From Rhodanobacter sp. 67-28 (GTDB taxonomy: Bacteria; Pseudomonadota; Gammaproteobacteria; Xanthomonadales; Rhodanobacteraceae): DNA of 64,000 nt. Under the pieces are notes generated by a model. It searched no databases and was not told the origin of the DNA. It saw nothing but the letters and a program-made list of their open reading frames with translations. The DNA lies in contig MKTU01000017.1 in the NCBI GenBank assembly GCA_001898415.1, positions 88,543-152,542 of the forward strand, given 5' to 3'. Shown in pieces: positions 35,716 through 43,018 of the stretch. How positions within the stretch are numbered: the stretch's first letter is position 1; each line of letters begins with the position of its first letter. The translations under genes were made by a program, and so were the position numbers.

Positions 35716-36915
35716 TCAGTCGATGCCGCCCAGCACCGCGGCGGCATCGCGCGCGGCGATCCATTCCTCGTTGGTCGGCTCGACGCCGACGATCACGCGA
35801 CTGCCATCGGCGGAGATGATCGGCGCGTGTGCCGCGTTGCGGCCCTCGTCCAGCGTGACGCCGAGGAAGGCGAGATCGCGGCACACACGCTCGCGCACGA
35901 AGGCGTTGTGCTCGCCCACGCCGGCGGTGAACACCAGCAGCTCGAGCCCGCCCAGTACCGCCGCCAACGCGCCGATCTCGCGGACGATGCGGCGCACGTA
36001 GAGTGCGAGCGCCAGGCGTGCGCGTTCGCCGGGCTCGCCCGCGTCGCCTTCGTGCTGCACGATCACGCGCGGTTCGGACGACACGCCGGAGACGCCGAGC
36101 AGGCCGCTGCGGTGGTAGAGCAGGTGGCCCACCTCTTCGAGCGAGAGCTTCTCGATCTCCATCAGGTACAGCAGCGCGCCGGGGTCGAGTGCGCCGGTGC
36201 GCGTGCCCATCATCAAGCCGTCGAGCGCGGAAAATCCCATCGTGGTGGCGACGCTCCGGAGGTTGCGCATCGCGCACAGGCTGGCGCCGCTGCCCAGGTG
36301 CGCGACGATGGTGCGCCCGCGTGCGGCCTCGCCGTGGCGTTCGGCCAGCGCGGTCGCCATGAACGCATACGACAGGCCGTGGAAACCGTAGCGGCGCAGG
36401 CCGCGCTGCCAGGCATCCCACGGCAGCGGCAGGATCTGCTCGACCGTCGGCATGGTGTGATGGAAGCCGGTGTCGAAACAGGCCACCTGCGGCAGCTCGG
36501 GCGACTCGCGCAGCAGGATCTCGATCGCCTCCAGCGCGAACGGCTGGTGCAGCGGCGCCAGCGGCACGTAGCCCGCCAGGTCGGCCAGCACGCCGGCATC
36601 GATCCGCGTGGGCTCGAAGTAGCGGCTGCCGCCGTGCACCACGCGATGCGCGACCGCGGCGAGGCGTCGGCCGTCCAGCCGCGCGCGCACGCGCTGCAGG
36701 ATCAGCGTCAGCGCCGCGCGGCAGGGCTGTGCCGGGTCGAGCGCAATCGCGAACGGCGCGACCCCGGTTTCGCCGAAGTCGGGCGCCGGGCCACCGATGC
36801 CCTGCACCTTGCCGTTCCACACCGGCTTGCGCGGCAGCGGCACGGCGGCCGCGTCGAACAGCGCGAACTTGATGCTCGACGAGCCGCAGTTGAGGACCAG
36901 GATCAGGGGCGTCAT
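35716..36915 (-). CDS. ackA: Acetate kinase AckA
   Basis: Interconverts acetyl phosphate and ADP with acetate and ATP. The 399 residues begin LILVLNCGSSSIKF (nucleotide-binding) and show VAHRVVHGG, VACFDTGFHHTMP, YGFHGLSYAF, VAHLGSGASLCAM and VFTAGVGEHNAFVRE, the acetate kinase signatures. It lies 13 bases behind pta in the same operon. With Pta it would give ATP from acetyl-CoA when respiration is limited, which fits an FNR-controlled operon. Confidence 0.93.
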   Translation of the reverse strand: MTPLILVLNCGSSSIKFALFDAAAVPLPRKPVWNGKVQGIGGPAPDFGETGVAPFAIALDPAQPCRAALTLILQRVRARLDGRRLAAVAHRVVHGGSRYFEPTRIDAGVLADLAGYVPLAPLHQPFALEAIEILLRESPELPQVACFDTGFHHTMPTVEQILPLPWDAWQRGLRRYGFHGLSYAFMATALAERHGEAARGRTIVAHLGSGASLCAMRNLRSVATTMGFSALDGLMMGTRTGALDPGALLYLMEIEKLSLEEVGHLLYHRSGLLGVSGVSSEPRVIVQHEGDAGEPGERARLALALYVRRIVREIGALAAVLGGLELLVFTAGVGEHNAFVRERVCRDLAFLGVTLDEGRNAAHAPIISADGSRVIVGVEPTNEEWIAARDAAAVLGGID

Positions 36916-36928
36916 GGTCGCGGTCGGA

Positions 36929-37900
36929 TCAAGGCGGGCTGGTGCGGTAGTGGTGCGCCAGCAGCAGCGCGATGGCGCACGAGGCGAGCCGCGAGCGGCG
37001 CGAATCGGAGCGGCTGGTGAGCACGATCGGCACGCGCGCGCCCAGCACGATGCCGGCGCTGTCGGCATGGCCCATGTATTCCAGCTGCTTGGCCAGCATG
37101 TTGCCGCTTTCCAGATCGGGCACCACCAGAATGTCGGCCTGCCCGGCCACGGCCGAGACGATGCCCTTGACGCGCGCGGATTCGGGCGAGACCGCGTTGT
37201 CGAACGCCAGCGGCCCGTCCAGCAGGCCACCGGTGATCTGGCCGCGGTCGGCCATCTTGCACAGCGCCGCCGCATCCAGCGTGGAGGGCATGCGCGGGTT
37301 GACGGTTTCCACGGCGGCCAGGATCGCCACCTTCGGCTCGGCCACGCCGAGGACGTGGGCGAGGTCGATCGCGTTGCGCACGATGTCGGCCTTGTCCTCC
37401 AGCGTCGGCGCGATGTTGATGGCCGCGTCGGTGATGATGAACGGGCGCGGATAGGCGGCCGTCTCCATCACGAAGCAGTGCGTGATGCGCCGCTTGGTGC
37501 GCAGCCCGACGGCGCTCGGCACGATCGCGGCCATCAGCTCGTCCGAATGCAGGCTGCCCTTCATCAGCGCATCCACCTCGCCGCGGCAGGCCATCGCCGC
37601 GGCTTCGGCCGCGGCGGCGTGGCTGTGCGGCACGTCGATGCACTGGATGCCGTCCAGGTCGATCCCGGCTGCCGCGGCAGCGGCCTGCAGCCTGGCGCGC
37701 GGGGCGACCAGCACCGGCCGGATGATGCCGGCATCGCGCGCGTCGATCGCGCCGGCGAGGCTGAGTGCGTCGCAGGGATGGACGACCGCCATGCGCACCG
37801 GCTCCATCGCCTGCACGTGGGCAATCAGGCGTTCGACCCCGCGCAGCACGGGTTGCGCCGACGGCGCATGAACGGTGCTGGCAGGCTGGCTGCGGCTCAT
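36929..37900 (-). CDS. pta: Phosphate acetyl/butyryl transferase (single-domain Pta)
   Basis: Converts acetyl-CoA and phosphate to acetyl phosphate. The 323-residue protein is a single PTA_PTB domain (MKGSLHSDELMAAIV, HCFVMETAAYPRPFIITDAAINIAPTLEDKADIV, KVAILAAVETVNPRMPSTLDAAAL, GGLLDGPLAFDNA, ADILVVPDLESGNMLAKQL), without the long N-terminal part of E. coli Pta. This short form is also found as phosphate butyryltransferase, so the acyl group is not certain; pairing with ackA favours acetyl. ATG 37900 has GGGACACACC as ribosome site. Confidence 0.85.
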   Translation of the reverse strand: MSRSQPASTVHAPSAQPVLRGVERLIAHVQAMEPVRMAVVHPCDALSLAGAIDARDAGIIRPVLVAPRARLQAAAAAAGIDLDGIQCIDVPHSHAAAAEAAAMACRGEVDALMKGSLHSDELMAAIVPSAVGLRTKRRITHCFVMETAAYPRPFIITDAAINIAPTLEDKADIVRNAIDLAHVLGVAEPKVAILAAVETVNPRMPSTLDAAALCKMADRGQITGGLLDGPLAFDNAVSPESARVKGIVSAVAGQADILVVPDLESGNMLAKQLEYMGHADSAGIVLGARVPIVLTSRSDSRRSRLASCAIALLLAHHYRTSPP

Positions 37901-38002
37901 GGTGTGTCCCTGGGTTTTGGCGTCGACGATCGGCTTGCGGCACCGATGCATGGACGCTAGCTGAAGAGGCGCGGCGCGCGCAAACCGGCCTGGACCGGCG
38001 AT

Positions 38003-38803
38003 TCAGTGCGCGAGAAACAGCGGCAGGCTCGCGTTCCTGAGCATCCAGCGCGTGACGCCGCCCATCGCCAGCTCGCTGAGGCGCGAGCGGCCCCAGGCGC
38101 CCATCACCAGCAGGTCGGCATCGAATGCCCGGGCTGCGGCCAGCAGCGCGGGGCCTTCGTCGTGTTCGGCCGGGAACGGCTGCCATTGCGCCTCGATGCC
38201 GTGGCGCGCGAACCAGCCGCGCAGCGGCAGCGGCGGCGGACTGATGCCGGGCAGGCCGCCACGCTCGCCATCGAGCACCCGCACGACGGACGCCTGTGCC
38301 AGCAGCGGCAGCGCAGCCTTCACCGCCTGCGCGGCTTCGCCGGAGCCGTTCCATGCGATGACGATGCGCCGGGCCTGCAGCGTGTCGCCGCCGATGTCGG
38401 GCATCAGCAGCATCGGCGAGGCGCGGGCGAACAGCGCGCGCGTGACATCGTCGACACCGGGCGCGGCATCCGGATCGCTGACCTTCAGTTCGCCGATCAT
38501 GAAATCGGCCAGCCGCGAGCGCTTGCCCAGCGCCTGCCCGGAGATGCCGCGCATCACCTCCCATTCGCCCTCGACGCCCGCGCTTCGGCACTGCTGCAGC
38601 CACCAGTCGCGTCGGGCCAGCGCCGCCTGTTCCTCGGCGGCCAGCACGTCGATCACGTCCGGTATCGCCATCAGCGAAGGGCACACCGCGACCACCTGCA
38701 GCCCGGTGACGAAGGCGCTTTGGCGCTTGGCCAGCGCCAGCGCCGCACCCGGCCACGACGGGTTGTCCGAGGTCCCGCCGACGTTGACGATGATGTCCAG
38801 CAC
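38003..38803 (-). CDS. Universal stress protein (tandem UspA domains)
   Basis: Cytoplasmic protein of 266 residues with two UspA-like halves. The second half ends with the ATP-binding loop LLVMGAWGRSRLSELAMGGVTRWML (G-2x-G-9x-G type). GTG at 38803 is chosen because GGGAGAG precedes it and the protein then begins VLDIIVNVGG, normal for the family; ATG 38845 would lie over the predicted promoter. It is the first gene of a probable uspA-pta-ackA operon under the FNR box at 38872. Comparable UspA genes are induced by anaerobiosis in Pseudomonas through Anr. Confidence 0.8.
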   Translation of the reverse strand: MLDIIVNVGGTSDNPSWPGAALALAKRQSAFVTGLQVVAVCPSLMAIPDVIDVLAAEEQAALARRDWWLQQCRSAGVEGEWEVMRGISGQALGKRSRLADFMIGELKVSDPDAAPGVDDVTRALFARASPMLLMPDIGGDTLQARRIVIAWNGSGEAAQAVKAALPLLAQASVVRVLDGERGGLPGISPPPLPLRGWFARHGIEAQWQPFPAEHDEGPALLAAARAFDADLLVMGAWGRSRLSELAMGGVTRWMLRNASLPLFLAH

Positions 38804-38871
38804 GATCTCTCCCGCACCGGCCGTGATGGCCGGGCACGCTGGCATGCTCTGGCCGATGGCGCCGCGCGGTT

Positions 38872-38885
38872 TTGACCGTGGTCAA
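38872..38885. promoter_or_regulatory. FNR/DNR box of uspA-pta-ackA
   Basis: TTGACCGTGGTCAA, a near-perfect palindrome, centred 75 bases before the GTG. On the minus strand GAGCAT (38844-38849) follows exactly 22 bases after the box; the same hexamer occurs at the same distance in front of the quinol NO reductase gene. Confidence 0.8.
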
Positions 38886-38941
38886 ACCCCGGCACGAAAG
38901 CGGCGTGACCGGGCCGGCGGCGCGCCGCGGGACCCGACGGC

Positions 38942-39676
38942 CTACGCCATGTCGATGTCGCCGCCGCAAAGTTCGTCGAGCAGGTCGCGGCGCAGGATCT
39001 GCACCGACTTGCGATTCACCGAGAGGATGCCGGCCGATTCCATCTTGCCGAACAGCCGGCTGACCGTCTCCAGCGCCAGCCCGAGATAGTTGGCGATGTC
39101 CTCGCGCGACATCGGCAGGATCAGCGCCAGCGGGTCGCGCGACAGGCGCGCATAGCGGTCGGACATGCGCCGGATGAAGAACGCCAGCCGCCGCTGCGCC
39201 TGCTGCTTGCCCATCAGCACCAGGTGGCTCTGCTCGTTGACCAGCGCGCCGCTGATCACCCGCATCAGCTGGTGGTTCAGCGCCGGCAGGTTGGCAGTGG
39301 CCTCCTGCAACTGGGCGTAGCGTAGTTCGCACACGCTGGAGCGTTCCAGCGTCTGGGCGGTGCACGGGTAGTGCTCGTTGATGAGGCCGCCGATGCCCAT
39401 GATGTCGCCGGGCAGGTGGAAACCGAGGATCTGCACGTCGCCTTCGGAACCTTCCACGAAGGTCTTAAGCGCGCCGGCACGCACCACGTACAACGCGCTG
39501 AACTTGCGCCCCTGCGGGAACAGCGTCTGCCCGCGATCGAGCGGCAGCATGTCGTGCACGGAGGCGTTGAGCGTGTGCAGGTCGCCCGCGCTGAGTCCCA
39601 CCGGCAGCTGGAAATCGTGGATCGCGCAGTAGCCGCAGTTGCGCCTGAGCTCGTCAAGATCGAGATCTGATGTCAT
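38942..39676 (-). CDS. FNR/DNR-type transcription regulator
   Basis: Crp/Fnr family activator of 244 residues: cyclic-nucleotide-type beta roll (about 40-120), dimer helix and helix-turn-helix with recognition helix LALETVSRLFGKME. The ETVSR core equals the ESR contact set of E. coli FNR (E209, S212, R213), so TTGAT-type sites should be read. Cysteines are unusual: C14 and C17 (NCGYC) align with C20 and C23 of FNR and C116 (SVCEL) with C122, but the position of C29 is Gln23, and an extra C105 (HYPCTAQ) is present. It could hold a modified Fe-S cluster or act as a DNR-like NO sensor. ATG 39676 is taken as start; a GTG at 39721 would add 15 residues. Likely reader of the boxes in this window. 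Confidence 0.88.
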   Translation of the reverse strand: MTSDLDLDELRRNCGYCAIHDFQLPVGLSAGDLHTLNASVHDMLPLDRGQTLFPQGRKFSALYVVRAGALKTFVEGSEGDVQILGFHLPGDIMGIGGLINEHYPCTAQTLERSSVCELRYAQLQEATANLPALNHQLMRVISGALVNEQSHLVLMGKQQAQRRLAFFIRRMSDRYARLSRDPLALILPMSREDIANYLGLALETVSRLFGKMESAGILSVNRKSVQILRRDLLDELCGGDIDMA

Positions 39677-39806
39677 GCCGTTCGACGCCCTCGCTGCCTT
39701 CAATGGCTCATCCGCCGGCACACGTGGCAGCAGGATCGAACCTGCCGTGCGTCCATCGACGGGTGGCTCAGATTAACCCTTCTGCCGTCGGGCGGGCGCA
39801 TCGCCC

Positions 39807-40592
39807 TCATTCGCATTCGGGCCGCGCCGCGATCGCCATGCCGTCGTCCGCGTCGACCAGCAGCTGCCGGTGGATGCGCTCCAGTTCGCGCAGCAGGCTT
39901 TCGCGCGCTTCGGCGGCGTACGGGTTTTCGCGCTGGATCGCGCCGAACAGGTGGCCGGCATCGCCGCGCACCGCCTCCAGCATGCGCTGCAGGCCCTGGA
40001 ACGACGGCGGCGCCATCGCCATGCCCTCGTCCACGCCCATGCCGATCAGCCCCTTGGCGATGAAGAACGCCAGCGCGTGCGTGCCGGCCATGGCGCGGTC
40101 GTGGCTTGCCGGGTCCTGCACGATGACCTCGCAGTCCAGTGCGCGGAACAGTTCGCCGGCGCGCGCGGCGGCTTGCGGGTGTGCCGCAGCGGGACACAGC
40201 ACCACGCGGCGCGGGCGATCGCCGCGGGCGAGGCTGAGCGGGCCGAACAGCGGATGCGTGCCGAGGTGCGGGATGTCCGTGCCGAGCAGTTCGTCCATCA
40301 ACGCGCACGGATGCAGCTTGACGCTGCCCACGTCGAACACGGTCTGCCCTGCGTGCAGCAGCGGGCGCAATGCCGGCAGCGCGGCGCGCAGGTGCGGCAC
40401 CGGCATGGCCAGCACGATCCAGCGGGCGTCGGCAGTTGCCGCGACCAGCGAGGGTGCCGCCAGCTCCGCCGGCACCGTCGCATGCGGGTCGAACACCTGC
40501 ACCGGATGGCCGGCCTGCAGCAGCAGTTCGGCGAAGGCCTTGCCGAAGCGGCCGTAGCCGAGCACGGCCACGCGCGGCAGCGCGGCGCTCAC
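39807..40592 (-). CDS. Prephenate-dehydrogenase-like (TyrA family) protein
   Basis: NAD(P)-binding protein of 261 residues. A Rossmann motif VAVLGYGRFGKAFAELL begins the protein, followed by WIVLAMPVPHLRAAL, DVGSVKLHP, LGTHPLFGP and SHDRAMAGTHALAFFIAKGL, the TyrA/prephenate dehydrogenase pattern including the conserved His of GTHPLFGP. The length fits a minimal monofunctional enzyme without ACT or chorismate mutase domain. GTG start at 40592 overlaps the stop of the decarboxylase gene. Whether it makes 4-hydroxyphenylpyruvate or acts on another substrate cannot be told here. Confidence 0.75.
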   Translation of the reverse strand: MSAALPRVAVLGYGRFGKAFAELLLQAGHPVQVFDPHATVPAELAAPSLVAATADARWIVLAMPVPHLRAALPALRPLLHAGQTVFDVGSVKLHPCALMDELLGTDIPHLGTHPLFGPLSLARGDRPRRVVLCPAAAHPQAAARAGELFRALDCEVIVQDPASHDRAMAGTHALAFFIAKGLIGMGVDEGMAMAPPSFQGLQRMLEAVRGDAGHLFGAIQRENPYAAEARESLLRELERIHRQLLVDADDGMAIAARPECE

Positions 40593-42544
40593 GGCGGCGC
40601 GACCGGCGTCGCAAGCAGGCTGCGCACGCGGCGGGCGAGGAAGTCGAAATAGCGGTCGATGTAGCTGATGCCGTTCTCGTGGTCGAGCAGGAACGGGTTC
40701 ATCAGCGTATGGCGCAGGATCAGCAGGCGGTCGTCGTCGGCGACGAAGCTGGCCGGGTCCAGCCCGAGTGCGGCAAAGATGCGTGCGGTCTGCGCCGTGC
40801 CGAGCATGTCCGCACGCAGGCTGGTCACCGAGCCGAAGAACTCCTTGGTCTGCAGTGGCTGGCGCGGATCGCAGCGCAGTTCGTCGTGCAGCGCGCGCAC
40901 GAAGGAGTTGGCCGTCGCCACCGACGTGTTGCCGCGCGGGTTGAGCGCGAGGCAGACCAGGTTGCTGTCCGGCGCGAACGGCACCAGCGCGTGCACGCCG
41001 TCGGCCAGCTCCAGCGCGAAGCGCTGCGCACGCGCGTGGAAGGTCTCGGCGGCGCGCACGGTGGCACGCGGCAGGGCGCCGAAGTGGGCATGGTCCAGCG
41101 GCAGCACCTTGTGCGTGACGTACACCGCGGCCGCCGCGGCGCCGGATTTGGAACCTTCCGGGATGAACTGGCCGAGGCTGCGGTAACGCGCCAGGTAATC
41201 CTTCGGCGTGCCGCCGTGGAATACGTAATCCGCGCGCTCGGCCAGCAGCGCCATCGCGCGGTGGTCGCGGCAGACGAAGGCACCCGAGCCGTAGGGCAGG
41301 TAGCCGAGCTTGTGCGGGTCGACGGTGGCCGAGTCGGTATCGCCCAGCGCGGCGAAGGCGGCGTGCACTGCCGGCGTGGGGAACTGCACGTAGTCGGCGG
41401 CCACTTCATCGCGTGTGCGCAACGAGCCGTCCTCGTGGCGGAACACGGTGGCCAGGTAGCCGCCCCAGGCGGCGTCGACGTGCACGGCGAAGTCCAGCCC
41501 GCGCCCGCGTGACGCCTGCCGTGCGGCCAGCACGGCGTCGATCGGGTCGATGGTGCCGTACTCGGTGCCGCCGAGCACGGCCACGCACATCAGCACACTC
41601 TGGCGTTCGCGCGCACAGCGTTCCAGCGTGTCGCACAAGGCGGCGCCGTCCAGCCGCATGCCGTCGGTGGGCAGCAGTTCGAGCTGGTCGCGGCCGAGGC
41701 CGAGCAGCTTCAGCCCCTTGCTCCACGAGTAGTGCGCGGTGACCGGCGCCAGCACCAGCGGGACCTTCAGCTGCACATGCGCGGCGAAGAAGCCGACCAG
41801 GCCGCGCTGTTCGATGCGCTCGCGCTCGACGCGCCGCAGCCAGCGCGAACGTTCGGCCGGCGTCTGCGCGGCGAGCCAGGCTTGCCACGCCGTCAGCAAG
41901 GCGATGCTGTCGGCCTGGGTGAGGTTGAAGGCGCTCCAGTCGTCCGTCGGCAGGTCGAGATCCGGCACCTGCGCCGCGCGCAGCGCCACCGGGAATGCCT
42001 TCAGCGCCAGCGCCAGGCGCAGCGCCTGGTAGTTGGCCAGGGTGCCGCCGGAGGTGAGATGGCCGAACGCGCAGGCGTCCTGCGCCGGATCGTGCGGGTA
42101 GCCGAGCATGCGCGCCAGCTGCAGGCCGGCCTGCACCTCCATGTCGACGGTGACCGGGGCGGCGTCCTCGCTGACGTTGTTGGGGTTGTACGGCAGCGTC
42201 AGCATCTGCGCGGCCAGCCCCGGCAGCAGCAGGTCGCTGGCCATGTGCCCGATGTAGCGCGGGCTGTGGAACGGCACCGACTTCTTCAGCGCGGCGGAGA
42301 GCTGGTGCAGCTCGCGGCGCATGCGCGATTCGAAGGCGAGGTAGTCCGGGTGGTGCGCGGCGCCGGTGCCGATCGCCGGCGGATCTTCGGGGTGGAAATT
42401 GCGCCGCCAGTACACGTGGTCGCGCAGGAACTCCACCAGCATCTTCTCCAGCAGCGTGTCGTTCTCGCCGTAGGGGCCGAGGAAGCACGCGTCCAGCGTG
42501 TGGTCGCGCGAGACGTCGTGGTTGAACGGCTGGGCCGCGCTCAT
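40589..42544 (-). CDS. Group II PLP-dependent amino-acid decarboxylase
   Basis: Large PLP enzyme of 651 residues in the glutamate/tyrosine/aspartate decarboxylase family. LTSGGTLANYQALRLAL, VAVLGGTEYGTIDPIDAV, VHVDAAWGGYLATV and DPHKLGYLPYGSGAFVCRD are visible, with K412 as the PLP lysine. It is longer than the usual 450-550 residues, with extra N-terminal sequence (about 1-80) and an insert around 220-300. Some relatives act as aspartate 1-decarboxylases; substrate specificity cannot be read. ATG 42544 overlaps the sirB2 stop (ATGA) and its own stop overlaps the TyrA-like start. Confidence 0.82.
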   Translation of the reverse strand: MSAAQPFNHDVSRDHTLDACFLGPYGENDTLLEKMLVEFLRDHVYWRRNFHPEDPPAIGTGAAHHPDYLAFESRMRRELHQLSAALKKSVPFHSPRYIGHMASDLLLPGLAAQMLTLPYNPNNVSEDAAPVTVDMEVQAGLQLARMLGYPHDPAQDACAFGHLTSGGTLANYQALRLALALKAFPVALRAAQVPDLDLPTDDWSAFNLTQADSIALLTAWQAWLAAQTPAERSRWLRRVERERIEQRGLVGFFAAHVQLKVPLVLAPVTAHYSWSKGLKLLGLGRDQLELLPTDGMRLDGAALCDTLERCARERQSVLMCVAVLGGTEYGTIDPIDAVLAARQASRGRGLDFAVHVDAAWGGYLATVFRHEDGSLRTRDEVAADYVQFPTPAVHAAFAALGDTDSATVDPHKLGYLPYGSGAFVCRDHRAMALLAERADYVFHGGTPKDYLARYRSLGQFIPEGSKSGAAAAAVYVTHKVLPLDHAHFGALPRATVRAAETFHARAQRFALELADGVHALVPFAPDSNLVCLALNPRGNTSVATANSFVRALHDELRCDPRQPLQTKEFFGSVTSLRADMLGTAQTARIFAALGLDPASFVADDDRLLILRHTLMNPFLLDHENGISYIDRYFDFLARRVRSLLATPVAPP

Positions 42545-42945
42545 GCCAGCCATCCGTGCAGCCAGCCCAGCGGGTGGTGCATGCGCGCGACGCCGAGCAT
42601 CCAGGTGTAGGTGGCCAATGCAGCCACGTAGAAGATCATTCGGACGCGCGGCGCATGCACGCGCTTCATCGCCAGCATGGCCAGCGCAACGTAGGCAAGC
42701 AGCAGGATCAGCTTGACCGTGAGCCAGCCGTTGGCGAACAGCGCACCGGGCAGGATCGATACCAGCATCAGCGCGGCGGTCAGCAAGACGGTGTCGATGG
42801 TGTAGCTGAGCAGGCGCAACGGCGCGCCCTGCGCCACGCCGGCCAGCCGCGTCTGTGCCATCAGCCCGCGCAGCGCGAACAGGCCGCCGCTGAGCAGCAC
42901 GCAGAGGATGTGGACGGCCTTGATCTGGGGGTAGAACTCGATCAT
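42541..42945 (-). CDS. SirB2 family membrane protein
   Basis: Small inner-membrane protein of 134 residues with four helices, matching SirB (IKAVHILCVLLSGGLFALRG, then helices at about 55-75, 80-100 and 110-130). Function unknown in the family. The start is set at ATG 42945; an in-frame ATG at 42981 would add residues derived from the repeat at 42951-42976. It is coupled by ATGA overlap to the decarboxylase gene. Confidence 0.75.
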   Translation of the reverse strand: MIEFYPQIKAVHILCVLLSGGLFALRGLMAQTRLAGVAQGAPLRLLSYTIDTVLLTAALMLVSILPGALFANGWLTVKLILLLAYVALAMLAMKRVHAPRVRMIFYVAALATYTWMLGVARMHHPLGWLHGWLA

Positions 42946-42950
42946 TTCGG

Positions 42951-42976
42951 CGCCGGGATTCGTGATTCGGGACTTG
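42951..42976. repeat. GATTCGTGATTCGGGA repeat unit
   Basis: Two tandem GATTCG-type units between the quinol NO reductase and sirB2 genes, of the same kind as those at 2-24, 10441-10460 and 53099-53112. The remainder of the 73-base gap shows nothing else. Confidence 0.5.
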
Positions 42977-43018
42977 GACAAGCATCAGGGCGCGCCATGT
43001 GGCGCGCCCTGACGTGGG

